Part shown: positions 6,943-15,186 of the stretch, in pieces | Layout: each line of letters begins with the position of its first letter | Numbering within the stretch: position 1 is the first letter of the stretch | Assembly: GCA_003158505.1 (NCBI GenBank) | Contig: PMJK01000076.1 | Span: forward strand, 299-30,558 | Origin: Holophagaceae bacterium | Lineage (GTDB): Bacteria > Acidobacteriota > Holophagae > Holophagales > Holophagaceae | DNA: 30,260 bases | Direction: 5' to 3' | The notes under the pieces: model-generated | Database searches by the model: none | Told to the model about the DNA's origin: nothing | The model's input: only the letters and a program-made list of their open reading frames with translations | Position numbers and translations under genes: made by a program

Positions 6943-7350
6943 ATGGCGACCAAGAAGAAAACCCAGAAAGCCCAAGGGCTGAAGGAATCCGCCTACGAGA
7001 TCTGGCTGGCGGGCCTCGGCGCTTTCAATCTTGCCGGTGAGGAAGGCAGCAAACTCTTCAAACACCTCGTGGAGAAGGGCAGCGAGCAGGAGGAGGTCAA
7101 TAAGGAGTGGATCAACAACCTGATGGAGCGCGCAGAGGTCCTGACGGGCGACGCCAAGAGCGTCCTCAACAAGGTGACCTCGCCCATCGAAGATGGCCTG
7201 GCTGCCGCCATGCAGCGCCTGGGTGTGCCCACCCGCAGTGAGATCATCAAGCTCACCCATCGGGTAGAGGAACTCACTAAGCTCGTGGCCCAGTCCAGGG
7301 CCGCGGGTCAGACCAAGCCCAAGCCCAGGGCCCGCGCCGCAAGGGCCTGA
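6943..7350 (+). CDS. Phasin-family granule-associated protein
   Basis: The 135-residue protein has a Lys/Thr-rich start, the phasin-like amphipathic segment AYEIWLAGLGAF (17-28) and a mostly helical body. It then has a short leucine-zipper-like stretch (about 100-115) and a basic Pro/Arg/Ala tail. This arrangement is that of poly-granule-associated (PhaF/PhaI-type) phasins, which coat polyhydroxyalkanoate granules. Basic alanine/lysine-rich tails in larger relatives bind DNA and help granule segregation; the tail here is short. The start has AAGGAGAAAGG upstream. Directly between phaR and a patatin-like hydrolase, it is the likely main target of PhaR. No polyester synthase gene is present in the window. 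Confidence 0.85.
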   Translation: MATKKKTQKAQGLKESAYEIWLAGLGAFNLAGEEGSKLFKHLVEKGSEQEEVNKEWINNLMERAEVLTGDAKSVLNKVTSPIEDGLAAAMQRLGVPTRSEIIKLTHRVEELTKLVAQSRAAGQTKPKPRARAARA

Positions 7351-7357
7351 GGGTCCC

Positions 7358-8560
7358 ATGGCTTCGCCACGCCGCAGGAAAGGATCGCGGCTGGGGCTCG
7401 CCTTGGCTTCCGGAGGCATGCTGGGGGGCGTCTATGAAGTCGGCGCCCTCCGGGCCCTTGAGGAGTCCATCGATGGCCTCGACCTGAACCGGCTGGATGT
7501 CTACGTCGGGGTGAGCGCCGGGGCTTTCGTCGGCTCCCACCTGGTCAATGGAATCACCGTCACTGAGATGATCCGGGGCCTGCGGGGGGATCCTGGCCAG
7601 GAAGTGCTCTTTGATCCCGCCATCTTCTTTATGCCTGCCTTTAGGGAGATGCGAAGACGAGGGTTCCTGCTCCCCTGGGTCCTCGGAGATGCCCTGGTGC
7701 AGTTCCTGAAAGGATCTGAGAGCCCTTCTTTCATCGGGAGCCTGGAGGGGCTGGGTCCCTCGCTTCCTGTGTGCCTCTTCGACAATGAGGCCATCCGGGA
7801 GTACCTCCACCGGGCTTTCCTGCAGCCCGGGAGGACCGACGACTTCCGGGAACTTCCACGGAAGTTCTTCGTGGTGGCGACGGATCTTGAAACCGGCGGG
7901 GCCGTGGTCTTCGGTCATGAAGGGCTGGACCACATTCCCATCTCCCGCGCCGTGCAGGCCAGTACGGCCGTCCCCGGTCTATACCAGCCCGTGGACGTCG
8001 AGGGGCGGGTATGCGTGGACGGGGTGCTCCTGAAGACCCTCCATTCCACGGTCGCCCTGGGGTATGGTGCCGACCTGCTGTTGTGCGTGAATCCCCTGGT
8101 GCCCATGAACACGGGATCCGAAGACGCCCGCGAGGCCCTCGGGCGTCGGGCGCTGCAACGGGGCGGCCTTCCCGCCGTCCTCTCCCAGAGTTTCAGGATC
8201 CTCATCCACTCCCGGGTCAGCCTGGGGATGGAGCGGTCCGCCCAGATGTACCCCGACGCGGATCTGGTGCTGTTCCAGCCAAAGCCCACGGAACACCGCC
8301 TGTTCACCAACCTCTTCCGCCTCCACTCCCGCCGGAAGGTGTGTGAGATCGGCTACGAGCAGACCCGAGTGGACCTCTGGCACCGCCGGGAGACGCTGGG
8401 GCCGCTCTTCGCGAAGCATGGCCTCGCGCTCCGCCTGGAGCGCCTGGGCGACTCCCACCGAAACGTGTGGGACTGCCTGGATCATCCTGCGGAAAAGGAA
8501 TCCAGCGTGGCTGATCGTCTGGATGCCGCCCTGCAGGCCCTGGAGGCCAGCCTAAAGTAG
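7358..8560 (+). CDS. Patatin-like phospholipase/acyl hydrolase
   Basis: The 400-residue protein carries the patatin catalytic features. There is an oxyanion-hole loop SGGMLGG (18-24), the nucleophile elbow GVSAG (51-55) with Ser53, and the catalytic-dyad Asp221 in VDGV (the family usually has DG-G or DG-A). The supporting motif ASTAVPGLYQPV lies at 201-212. Patatins hydrolyse acyl esters of phospholipids or neutral lipids through a Ser-Asp dyad. The C-terminal third (about 240-400) is less familiar and may bind membranes or granules. There is no signal peptide, so it is cytoplasmic. It starts 7 nt after the phasin stop with only a GGG as ribosome site, indicating coupling to the phasin. A role in mobilising granule lipid is inferred from context. 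Confidence 0.85.
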   Translation: MASPRRRKGSRLGLALASGGMLGGVYEVGALRALEESIDGLDLNRLDVYVGVSAGAFVGSHLVNGITVTEMIRGLRGDPGQEVLFDPAIFFMPAFREMRRRGFLLPWVLGDALVQFLKGSESPSFIGSLEGLGPSLPVCLFDNEAIREYLHRAFLQPGRTDDFRELPRKFFVVATDLETGGAVVFGHEGLDHIPISRAVQASTAVPGLYQPVDVEGRVCVDGVLLKTLHSTVALGYGADLLLCVNPLVPMNTGSEDAREALGRRALQRGGLPAVLSQSFRILIHSRVSLGMERSAQMYPDADLVLFQPKPTEHRLFTNLFRLHSRRKVCEIGYEQTRVDLWHRRETLGPLFAKHGLALRLERLGDSHRNVWDCLDHPAEKESSVADRLDAALQALEASLK

Positions 8561-8588
8561 GACACGACAGAGACTGGCCCGCACATGC

Positions 8589-9875
8589 TCAGAGAAGCCT
8601 CAGGGCCTCGAACTGTTCCTCGAAGGCCTTGATCAGGGCCGCGGGATCCGGCACGAGGGCTTCGTCGGTGATCACGCCCAGCTGCACCTTGCCGGCAAAA
8701 CTCAGGATGGAGATGCCCACTCCAATCTTGGCCCGCTGGGGTACCCAGAAGAGGATGGACCGCACCCGGCGTCCCTCCAGGGAGATGTCCCGGCAGGGTC
8801 CGGTGATATTGGTAACGACGGCGGTGCACTTGTTCGCGAGGAAGTCGATGAGCCCCTGGCTCATGGCCCTGGGCAGGAAGGCCAGGAGGGCCCGCTGGAG
8901 CTCATAGATCACCATGGGTACCGCCGAGCGCTTCACCTGGTCCATCTTCGTCTTGACCGCAAGGATGCGTTGGGAAAGGGCGCAGGAACCTGCTGGCAGT
9001 TCGAGGGGCACGGGGGCGAAGTGGTTCTCGCAGCGCAGGGACTCCCCTGGATGCCGCACGTTCACGGGCATGGAGATCAGGAACCGGGACGGGGCGGTGC
9101 CCCCGCGGTGCGCCAGGTAATGGGAGAAGGCTCCCGAGACCGAGGCCATGAGCACATCGTTCACCGTGGCGCCGATGCGATGCCTGGCCTGCTTGACCAC
9201 CTCCAGATCCAGGGGCGTGGTCCAGGCCACCCGCTTGTTTCCGGACAGAGCTGGCCCGTGCATGTGGTTCCGATCCGGGAACCAGGTCAGGCGACGCAGA
9301 AGGATGCCGGGCGCGCTCAGCGGAATGGCCGCAGCCCTGAGGACCTGGCCCAGCCAGCCGTCACCTGGAGGTGGCCCTGTCGCATGGGATATGCCGTTGC
9401 CCTTGTCCCAGTTCCCGTCCATCAGGGTGAACAGCAGGCACACCAGGGCCTCACCGTCGCCGATGCTGTGGTGGATGCGGACCAGGAGGGCGGTGGTGTC
9501 CTCTTCGAAGGGGTCGATGAGCTGGATCTCCCACTGGGGGTGGTCCCAGTCCAGCTTCTGGCTCGCCTGCTTTCCCACGTAGGCCTGGATGGCCTCGAGG
9601 CTGTGCAGATGCTTGGCGCGAGTCGCGAAGATGTGCCGGGCGATGTCGAAGTCCGGGTCCCGGGTCCAATAGCGGCGGAGGCCCTTCCCGGTGATGCGGC
9701 AACGCAGGCGTTCGAAACGGCCGGCCTCCGGTCCTTCGAAGATGCGCCGCTGGAAGGCGGTCCTCAGGGTCTCGAGATCCAGGCGATCGGTGATGATGAT
9801 GGCGTTGATCACCATGAGGTTCGTCGCCGAATCCTGGAGCCAGATGGCATCGCTGGATGCGATTCGTTCACGCAT
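8589..9875 (-). CDS. WS/DGAT-family wax ester synthase/diacylglycerol O-acyltransferase
   Basis: The 428-residue protein has the condensation-type active site HHSIGDG (135-141), matching HHxxxDG with His136 as the catalytic base. It also has the C-terminal WS/DGAT domain, visible as NVRHPGE, ENHFAPVPLELP and NITGP in the second half. The family joins a fatty acyl-CoA to a long-chain alcohol or to diacylglycerol, giving wax esters or triacylglycerol, at the inner membrane or on lipid inclusions. The length is close to the usual 450-480. It is the last gene of the HMG-CoA reductase-ubiB operon, 6 nt after ubiB, with AGGAAG as its ribosome site. It ends tail to tail with the patatin gene. Whether it prefers wax ester or triacylglycerol cannot be told from sequence. 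Confidence 0.9.
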   Translation of the reverse strand: MRERIASSDAIWLQDSATNLMVINAIIITDRLDLETLRTAFQRRIFEGPEAGRFERLRCRITGKGLRRYWTRDPDFDIARHIFATRAKHLHSLEAIQAYVGKQASQKLDWDHPQWEIQLIDPFEEDTTALLVRIHHSIGDGEALVCLLFTLMDGNWDKGNGISHATGPPPGDGWLGQVLRAAAIPLSAPGILLRRLTWFPDRNHMHGPALSGNKRVAWTTPLDLEVVKQARHRIGATVNDVLMASVSGAFSHYLAHRGGTAPSRFLISMPVNVRHPGESLRCENHFAPVPLELPAGSCALSQRILAVKTKMDQVKRSAVPMVIYELQRALLAFLPRAMSQGLIDFLANKCTAVVTNITGPCRDISLEGRRVRSILFWVPQRAKIGVGISILSFAGKVQLGVITDEALVPDPAALIKAFEEQFEALRLL

Positions 9876-9881
9876 GGGGGC

Positions 9882-11654
9882 TCACTTCCTGCGGACTGCC
9901 AGGACGAAGGCGAGAAGGAAGAGGCCCGACCACAGGGGCCAGGGAGACCGGAACCCCATGGCCACGGCGCCTGCCACCAGGCATGAACCGGCGATGAGGG
10001 TGCCGCGCAGGCCAGACAGCGGGGGTTCATTGGGCTGGCGGGCGTATTTTTCCAATACCCTCAGTCCATCCGTGATCAGGAGGGGCATCTTGGCCAGGGC
10101 GTCCACCAGTTCCGGCACTCCCCGCATGCCTTCGCTGATGAGCCGGAAGGGGCTGAACTGTTCGATGAACAAGGATCGGATGTGCCGCTTGCTCACGTCC
10201 GCCACATCGAAACCCGGAAGCAGCACATTGCCGACTCCCTCGAAGGTGACCAGGGCCTTCACCATCAGCACGAGCTCCACGGGGAAGTACATGCCATGCT
10301 CGGCACCCTTGGACAGGGATTGGAGGATGAGCTGGCCCAGGGAGAATTCGCTGAAGTTGGCGGCCCGCTTCCAGCGGTGGGCGATGTCCACGGCGTCCCG
10401 GCGGAAGCCGTTGGGATCGGCGCCTGGTCCCGGGTTGGCGATGGCGGTGAGGTACCGGGCCGCGTTCTCGCCATCGCCCATCACCAGGGCGAAGTAGTAG
10501 TACATCAGCGACCGGCGCAGGTCCTCGTCCAGACGCCCCACCATCCCCAGGTCGATGAACCCGATTTTGGGACCCGGCAGGATGATGAGGTTCCCCGGAT
10601 GCAGGTCCGCGTGGAAGAATCCATCCCGGTAGAGCATCCGGATGATGGACATGGCGCCGAGGTCCGTCAGGTAACGCCGCTGCTCCTCAGGGATGTCGAG
10701 GGCCTCCGGCGAGTCCGGGCTCAGGCCGTCGAAGAATTCCATGCAGAGGACGCTGCGCCCGCTGAACTGCCGGTAGATGCGTGGGAAGACCACATCGGGC
10801 ACATCCGCGAAATGACCGGCGAAGATGTCGGCATTTTCGGCTTCCAGCCGCAGGTCCACTTCCCGCAACGTGTAATTGCAGAATTCATTCACCACCTGGC
10901 GGGGCTGGAACCTCGGGATGATGAGCTGAGCGACCGCCCCCAGCATCCGCAGCAGCTTCGCGTCCCGCTCCAGCGTCTGGCGGATGCCCGGCTTGACCAC
11001 CTTCAGCAGCACTTGTTCCCCGTCCACGGTGGTGGCCTTGTGGGTCTGGCCGATGGAGGCGGAACCCAGGGGGATCGGATCGATGGACTGGAACATCAGG
11101 CCCAGGGGCCGCTTCAGGTCTTTCTCGATGATGCCCTGCAGCACATCCAGGGGAACCACTGGCAGACGGTTGAGCAGATGCTTCAGCTCATCGGTGATCG
11201 GTTTGGGCAGCAGGTCTTCGCGCAGGCTGAGGATCTGACCCAGCTTGATATAGGTGGGGCCCAGCCTTTCGAGGCGCCGGCGGAGCTGGACGGGGAAGGG
11301 CTCCCTTCGCAGGGTTCGGTCCACGAAGAGGCGTCCGGGGAGCGCTGCGAACCAGATGAGCAGCTGGCGCCCGCCCTTGGGTCCGCCCTCTCCGAGCTGG
11401 GAAGTCGACTGGTAGGCTAACGCGCCAAAGAGCAGACCCAGGAAATGCCGCCAGGTCACCAGGAGGCGCCGGAATAGTCCCTGCGGCTTCCAGGCCTGCA
11501 CCACCTCGAACCCCCGGGCGCGGAGGAGCGCCGCCTGGTCCTGTCCGTCCACCTCCGCGGAAAGGGCTACCCGGACCTTGGAAGCCCGTCTGCCTGACGG
11601 AGGGCGGAGGTCGGCTCCCGCTTCCAGCTCAGCGATTGCGCCCGTATTTTTCAT
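9882..11654 (-). CDS. ABC1/UbiB-family atypical kinase
   Basis: The 590-residue protein contains the UbiB hallmarks. These are KLGQ (137-140, the KxGQ motif), the alanine-loop region PLGSASIGQ (195-203), Lys218 in the ATP site, the ExD motif Glu265-x-Asp267, the catalytic loop HADLHPGN (348-355) and DLG (368-370). Two hydrophobic segments close the C-terminus (about 546-587). UbiB/COQ8 proteins are membrane-bound ATPases needed for ubiquinone synthesis or lipid extraction. The N-terminal 60 residues are an extension without recognisable features. The start ATG at 11654 lies inside the end of the HMG-CoA reductase gene (26-nt overlap) and has little Shine-Dalgarno, so translation is probably coupled. 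Here it is flanked by isoprenoid and neutral-lipid enzymes, not by other quinone genes. Confidence 0.9.
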   Translation of the reverse strand: MKNTGAIAELEAGADLRPPSGRRASKVRVALSAEVDGQDQAALLRARGFEVVQAWKPQGLFRRLLVTWRHFLGLLFGALAYQSTSQLGEGGPKGGRQLLIWFAALPGRLFVDRTLRREPFPVQLRRRLERLGPTYIKLGQILSLREDLLPKPITDELKHLLNRLPVVPLDVLQGIIEKDLKRPLGLMFQSIDPIPLGSASIGQTHKATTVDGEQVLLKVVKPGIRQTLERDAKLLRMLGAVAQLIIPRFQPRQVVNEFCNYTLREVDLRLEAENADIFAGHFADVPDVVFPRIYRQFSGRSVLCMEFFDGLSPDSPEALDIPEEQRRYLTDLGAMSIIRMLYRDGFFHADLHPGNLIILPGPKIGFIDLGMVGRLDEDLRRSLMYYYFALVMGDGENAARYLTAIANPGPGADPNGFRRDAVDIAHRWKRAANFSEFSLGQLILQSLSKGAEHGMYFPVELVLMVKALVTFEGVGNVLLPGFDVADVSKRHIRSLFIEQFSPFRLISEGMRGVPELVDALAKMPLLITDGLRVLEKYARQPNEPPLSGLRGTLIAGSCLVAGAVAMGFRSPWPLWSGLFLLAFVLAVRRK

Positions 11655-13170
11655 GGGAAGACACCCATTCCAGTGAAGAGATCGCCGCGCCGAGGGAGAT
11701 CTCTCCCGCCAGGGCCACCCCGGCGATGATCTCCGCGAGCTTGTAGACCTTTCCTGATCCCAGGCACCCGAGCACCTGCAGGCACTCCCGCTGGGTGGGC
11801 AGGCCCGTGCCCCCGCCGTGGGTGGCCACGATGAGCGAGGGGATCGTGATCGACATGTAGAGGTCCTGCTCCGGTGTCAGCTCCGTGTAGAGAATCCCCG
11901 AGGAGCCCTCCGCCAGATTCGCCACGTCCTGCCCCGTGGCGATGAACATGGCGGCGAGGGCGTTGGGGCTATGGAGCCCGTTGTTGTTGGCGCCGGAGAG
12001 CATGGATCCCACGTTGGCCACGCCCCAGTGGTAGACCAGGCTCTCGGGTTGGGCGTGCATGACCTCCATCAGCACGTCCCGCCTGATGACGCATTCGGCG
12101 GTGACCCGCTTGCCCCGGGTGTGGAGCAGGTTCACCTGGGAGGCCTTCTTGTCCGTGGCCAGGTTGGATTCAAGGTAGAAGCGCCGGACGGTCGTCTTGT
12201 GCTGCTCCAGGATCCAGTTGCAGGCGGCGAAGGTGGCTCGGCCGACCATGTTCTGGCCCGCCGCGTCGCCGGTCTTGAAGTTGAAGCGGAGGAAGGCGAA
12301 CTTGCTGGCCAGGTAGGTGTCGATGTAGGCCAGCTTGCCACTTCCGGTGGTAGCCTCGGCTTCCCGCCGGATCTCGTCCAGGTGGTCCTCGACCCACCGC
12401 CGGAAGGCCAGGGCCTCCCGCGCGCTGTCGAAGATGAACACCGGGGCGCGCTGCATGTGGTCGCTCTGGACCGTGCAGGTCACACCGCCGGACAGGTTGA
12501 GGACCTTCATCCCCCGGTTGTAGGAGGCCACCAGGGTGCCCTCGGTGGTGGCCAGGGGGATCAGGAACTCGCCCTTGGCGTGTTCGCCCCGGACATGCAG
12601 CGGCCCCGCGAAACCCAAGGGGACCTGGGCCACACCGGTGAAGTTTTCGATGTTGCCCTGGGACACCCTGGGATCGAAGGAATACTGGCGGATGTGATGA
12701 AGCTCCACTCCGGCCAGGTCCTCTACGAAGGCCTGCCGGGTCGCGATGATGGATGGGGAGTAGTTGTCCTCCTTGGAACAGGGCACCGAGGCCGGCTTTG
12801 TCCGGGGAAGGCCCATGCGGTCCTCCACCTCGAAGCTGAGGGCGCCCAAGCCCTCCACCTCCAGGGCGATCTCGATGGCGTGGGGGCCTTCCTCGACTTT
12901 CTTCCCCGGGGCCCGGAGATGGGCGACCTGCTTGAGGGGGAAGGACCGGGGCCTTTCCAGGGTGACCTCGTTGGCGCGGTGCCAGCTGCCGTCCCCGAGA
13001 TCCACCTCGAGGTCATCGGCCCCCAGTTCCAGGGGCCCGATCCGCACCTTCAGGAGCCGGTTGAGGACCAGGTCGCTCAGTCGGTTCTCGAGGCTGATGG
13101 CCACGCCGTCGGCTTCGTTCCGCAGCGAACCATGGGTATAGAGGTCCCGAAGTATCGTTGGCGGAATCAT
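11629..13170 (-). CDS. Hydroxymethylglutaryl-CoA reductase with N-terminal extension
   Basis: HMG-CoA reductase makes mevalonate from HMG-CoA using NAD(P)H. The catalytic set is visible: Glu210 in ATTEGTLVAS, Lys341 in SNLATDKK, Asp415 in ATGQD and His506 in the C-terminal SHEKYGRNR. Also present are the HMG-CoA-binding region near 172-200 and GGGTGLPTQ (452-460). The intact C-terminal His segment and overall pattern resemble the class I (eukaryote/archaeal type) enzyme more than class II. The 513-residue chain has about 130 residues before the catalytic domain. They have no transmembrane helix and a beta-rich, alternating pattern I do not recognise. I chose ATG 13170 over an upstream TTG at 13227. 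It is the first gene of the operon with ubiB and WS/DGAT. No other mevalonate-pathway gene lies in the window. Confidence 0.9.
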   Translation of the reverse strand: MIPPTILRDLYTHGSLRNEADGVAISLENRLSDLVLNRLLKVRIGPLELGADDLEVDLGDGSWHRANEVTLERPRSFPLKQVAHLRAPGKKVEEGPHAIEIALEVEGLGALSFEVEDRMGLPRTKPASVPCSKEDNYSPSIIATRQAFVEDLAGVELHHIRQYSFDPRVSQGNIENFTGVAQVPLGFAGPLHVRGEHAKGEFLIPLATTEGTLVASYNRGMKVLNLSGGVTCTVQSDHMQRAPVFIFDSAREALAFRRWVEDHLDEIRREAEATTGSGKLAYIDTYLASKFAFLRFNFKTGDAAGQNMVGRATFAACNWILEQHKTTVRRFYLESNLATDKKASQVNLLHTRGKRVTAECVIRRDVLMEVMHAQPESLVYHWGVANVGSMLSGANNNGLHSPNALAAMFIATGQDVANLAEGSSGILYTELTPEQDLYMSITIPSLIVATHGGGTGLPTQRECLQVLGCLGSGKVYKLAEIIAGVALAGEISLGAAISSLEWVSSHEKYGRNR

Positions 13171-13375
13171 CTGGTCGCCACCCCGGATGGAGAGCCCCAA
13201 ATGTACGCAGCTTAAGATAACTCGCAAGTCATTTATGAGATTTTATATAGTGTAAATAAAATGGATCATTCATTGGCATATATGTCAGGTCTGCGACCCT
13301 GATCCCCTAGAATGTTGTTGTACCTATCCTTTGATCCGCCCCCGTCCCTCGCCACCCCTTGAAAGGAGTCCACCC
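13171..13375. other. A/T-rich divergent intergenic region between HMG-CoA reductase and rocD
   Basis: This 205-base gap is the longest in the window and is clearly A/T-rich between about 13210 and 13290. It holds a dyad ATTTTA (13240-13245) / TAAAAT (13257-13262) with an 11-nt spacer, and a TAGAAT (13308-13313) that could be the -10 box of rocD, though no convincing -35 box sits at the right distance. It must contain promoters for both divergent transcripts. I could not fix them, and no ARG-box or riboswitch was recognised. Confidence 0.4.
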
Positions 13376-14581
13376 ATGACCACCACCAAGGCTGCGGAAC
13401 TCATCGCCCAGGAGAACCAGTTCGGTGCCCACAACTACCATCCCCTCGACGTCGTGTGCACCAAGGGGGAGGGGGTCTTTCTCACCGACGTGGACGGCAA
13501 GCAGTACATGGACTTCCTGGCGGCCTATTCGGCCGTTAACCAGGGCCACAACCATCCGAAGATCGGCGAGGCGATGATCGCCCAGGTCAAGACGCTGGCG
13601 CTCACCAGCCGCGCCTTCCGCAACGACCAGTTCCCGCCGCTGCTCGAGAAACTCTGCAAGCTCACCGGGTTCGACAAGGCCCTGCTCATGAACAGCGGCG
13701 CCGAGGCGGTGGAGACCGCCATCAAGGCCATGCGCAAGTGGGGCTACGACAAGAAGGGCATCGAGTACGGCAAGGCCGAGATCATCGTGGCCGAAGGCAA
13801 CTTCCACGGCCGCACCACCACCATCGTGGGCTTCAGCACCGATCCCGATAGCACCAGCCGGTTCGGCCCCTTCACCCCGGGCTTCGTGATCGTGCCCTAC
13901 GGCGATCTGGAAGCCGTCAAGAAGGCCATCAGCCCGAACACCTGCGCCATCTTCATGGAGCCCATCCAGGGTGAGGCCGGCGTGGTGATCCCGCCCAGGG
14001 GCTTCCTCAAGGGACTGCGGGACCTGGCCGATGCCAACCACTGCCTCCTGGTGCTGGATGAGATCCAGTCCGGCCTGGGCCGCACCGGCAAGATGTTCGC
14101 CTTCGAGCACGAGGGCATCCGCCCCGACGGCATCACCATCGGCAAGGCCCTCAGCGGCGGCTACTATCCCGTCAGCGCCTTCCTGGCCAATGACGAGGTA
14201 ATGGACGTCTTCACGCCCGGCATCCACGGCAGCACCTACGGCGGCAATCCCCTGGCCTGCGCCGTGGCCAGCGCCGCCCTGGACGTGCTGGTGGACGAGC
14301 AGCTCGTGGAGAAGACGGCCAACCTGGGTGCCCACTTCAAGCAGCGCCTTCAGAACCTGAAGACCGACAAGGTGCAGGAGATCCGCTGCATCGGCCTCTG
14401 GGCCGGCGTGCAGCTGAGGCCCGAGGCCGGCGGCGCCCGGAAGTACTGCCACGCCCTGAAGGAGCGCGGCATGCTCTGCAAGGACACCCACGTGGATACC
14501 ATCCGGTTGGCTCCGCCCCTCGTCATTACCCGGGCGCAGATCGACTGGGCCGTGGACCAGCTGGAAGCGGTTCTCGCCTAG
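13376..14581 (+). CDS. rocD: Ornithine--oxo-acid aminotransferase
   Basis: This PLP enzyme converts ornithine and 2-oxoglutarate to glutamate-5-semialdehyde and glutamate, linking arginine breakdown to proline. The 401-residue length is typical. Family-specific sequence includes GAHNYHPLDVV (17-27), YSAVNQGHNHP (51-61), GEAG (199-202), the PLP-ring Asp228 in LDEIQSG, and the Schiff-base Lys257 in TIGKALSGGYYP. The GAHNYHP start and the AVNQGHNHP motif separate ornithine aminotransferase from acetylornithine and GABA aminotransferases. GAAAGGAG lies just upstream of ATG 13376. It is followed by a 100-nt gap and the MOSC gene. A CGGAGC/GCTCCG hairpin (14605-14632) downstream has no T tract and is a poor terminator. 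No arginase or proline gene is adjacent. Confidence 0.93.
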   Translation: MTTTKAAELIAQENQFGAHNYHPLDVVCTKGEGVFLTDVDGKQYMDFLAAYSAVNQGHNHPKIGEAMIAQVKTLALTSRAFRNDQFPPLLEKLCKLTGFDKALLMNSGAEAVETAIKAMRKWGYDKKGIEYGKAEIIVAEGNFHGRTTTIVGFSTDPDSTSRFGPFTPGFVIVPYGDLEAVKKAISPNTCAIFMEPIQGEAGVVIPPRGFLKGLRDLADANHCLLVLDEIQSGLGRTGKMFAFEHEGIRPDGITIGKALSGGYYPVSAFLANDEVMDVFTPGIHGSTYGGNPLACAVASAALDVLVDEQLVEKTANLGAHFKQRLQNLKTDKVQEIRCIGLWAGVQLRPEAGGARKYCHALKERGMLCKDTHVDTIRLAPPLVITRAQIDWAVDQLEAVLA

Positions 14582-14681
14582 GCGCGTTCCCGTGGACAGG
14601 AAATCGGAGCTTCGAAGGGCTGGCGGGCTCCGCTCCGTCCATGCTCCGGCCATCCTATTATCCTGAAACCGGAGGTTCATA

Positions 14682-15137
14682 ATGGGCCGCGTCGAATCCA
14701 TCCACCTTGCCACCACCGCGGAGGCCACCATGCGTGGCGTGGCTGAAATCAGGGCGATCGCCGGGGTGGGGCTGGAAGGGGATCGCTATGCCACCCGCAC
14801 GGGCAGCTTCTCGGCGAAGCCCAAGCCGGGACGGCAGATCACCCTCGTCGAGGCCGAGGCCATCGAGGCGCTGGAACGGGAACTGGGCCTGAAGCTGGCC
14901 CCCGGGGAAACCCGCCGCAACCTCGTCACCCGTGGTGTGGCGCTGAACCACCTGGTGGGCCGCGAATTCCAGGTAGGCGCGGTGCGTCTAAGGGGCCACG
15001 AACTCTGTGAACCCTGTGGCGACTTAGCCCGCATGACGGGCAAGCCCCAGATCCTGCCTGGGCTCGTCCACCGCGGCGGCCTGCGCGCCGAAATCATCGA
15101 GGGTGGAGTGATCTCGGTGGGCGACCTGATCGGTTGA
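14682..15137 (+). CDS. MOSC-domain protein
   Basis: The 151-residue protein is essentially one MOSC domain (molybdenum cofactor sulfurase C-terminal type). Recognisable elements are GLEGDRYA (30-37), the QITLVEAEA strand (52-60), RRNLVTRG (78-85), LNHLVGREF (88-96), and the conserved cysteine in ELCEPC (Cys109 and Cys112). MOSC proteins are thought to bind molybdenum cofactor or carry sulfur on the conserved Cys; YiiM and YcbX are relatives. A strong GGAGG precedes the ATG. No molybdoenzyme or Moco-synthesis gene is nearby, so the physiological partner is unknown. Its 3' end meets the histidine kinase gene tail to tail across a hairpin at 15140-15169. Confidence 0.85.
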   Translation: MGRVESIHLATTAEATMRGVAEIRAIAGVGLEGDRYATRTGSFSAKPKPGRQITLVEAEAIEALERELGLKLAPGETRRNLVTRGVALNHLVGREFQVGAVRLRGHELCEPCGDLARMTGKPQILPGLVHRGGLRAEIIEGGVISVGDLIG

Positions 15138-15139
15138 CC

Positions 15140-15169
15140 GCCGAGGGAAGCGGCCGCTCAACCCTCGGC
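15140..15169. terminator. Terminator-like hairpin between convergent MOSC and kinase genes
   Basis: GCCGAGGG (15140-15147) pairs perfectly with CCCTCGGC (15162-15169), and a palindrome AGCGGCCGCT (15149-15158) fills most of the loop. No T tract follows on either strand, so if it terminates transcription it is not a classic intrinsic terminator. Its place between convergent stops supports an end-of-transcript role. Confidence 0.45.
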
Positions 15170-15186
15170 CATGCAGGGCGGTCGTT

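Noticed and set aside
10182..11420. Long plus-strand open frame opposite ubiB.
   Set aside because: It is a His/Gln/Val-rich shadow of the UbiB gene, which has all its kinase motifs on the other strand.
13202..13227. TTG start at 13227 for HMG-CoA reductase.
   Set aside because: It adds 19 residues of unlikely sequence in an A/T-rich promoter region; ATG 13170 is more plausible.
13307..14731. Long minus-strand open frame opposite rocD.
   Set aside because: Its translation is Gly/Ala/His-rich low-complexity sequence typical of an antisense frame in GC-rich DNA, while the plus frame is a clear aminotransferase.
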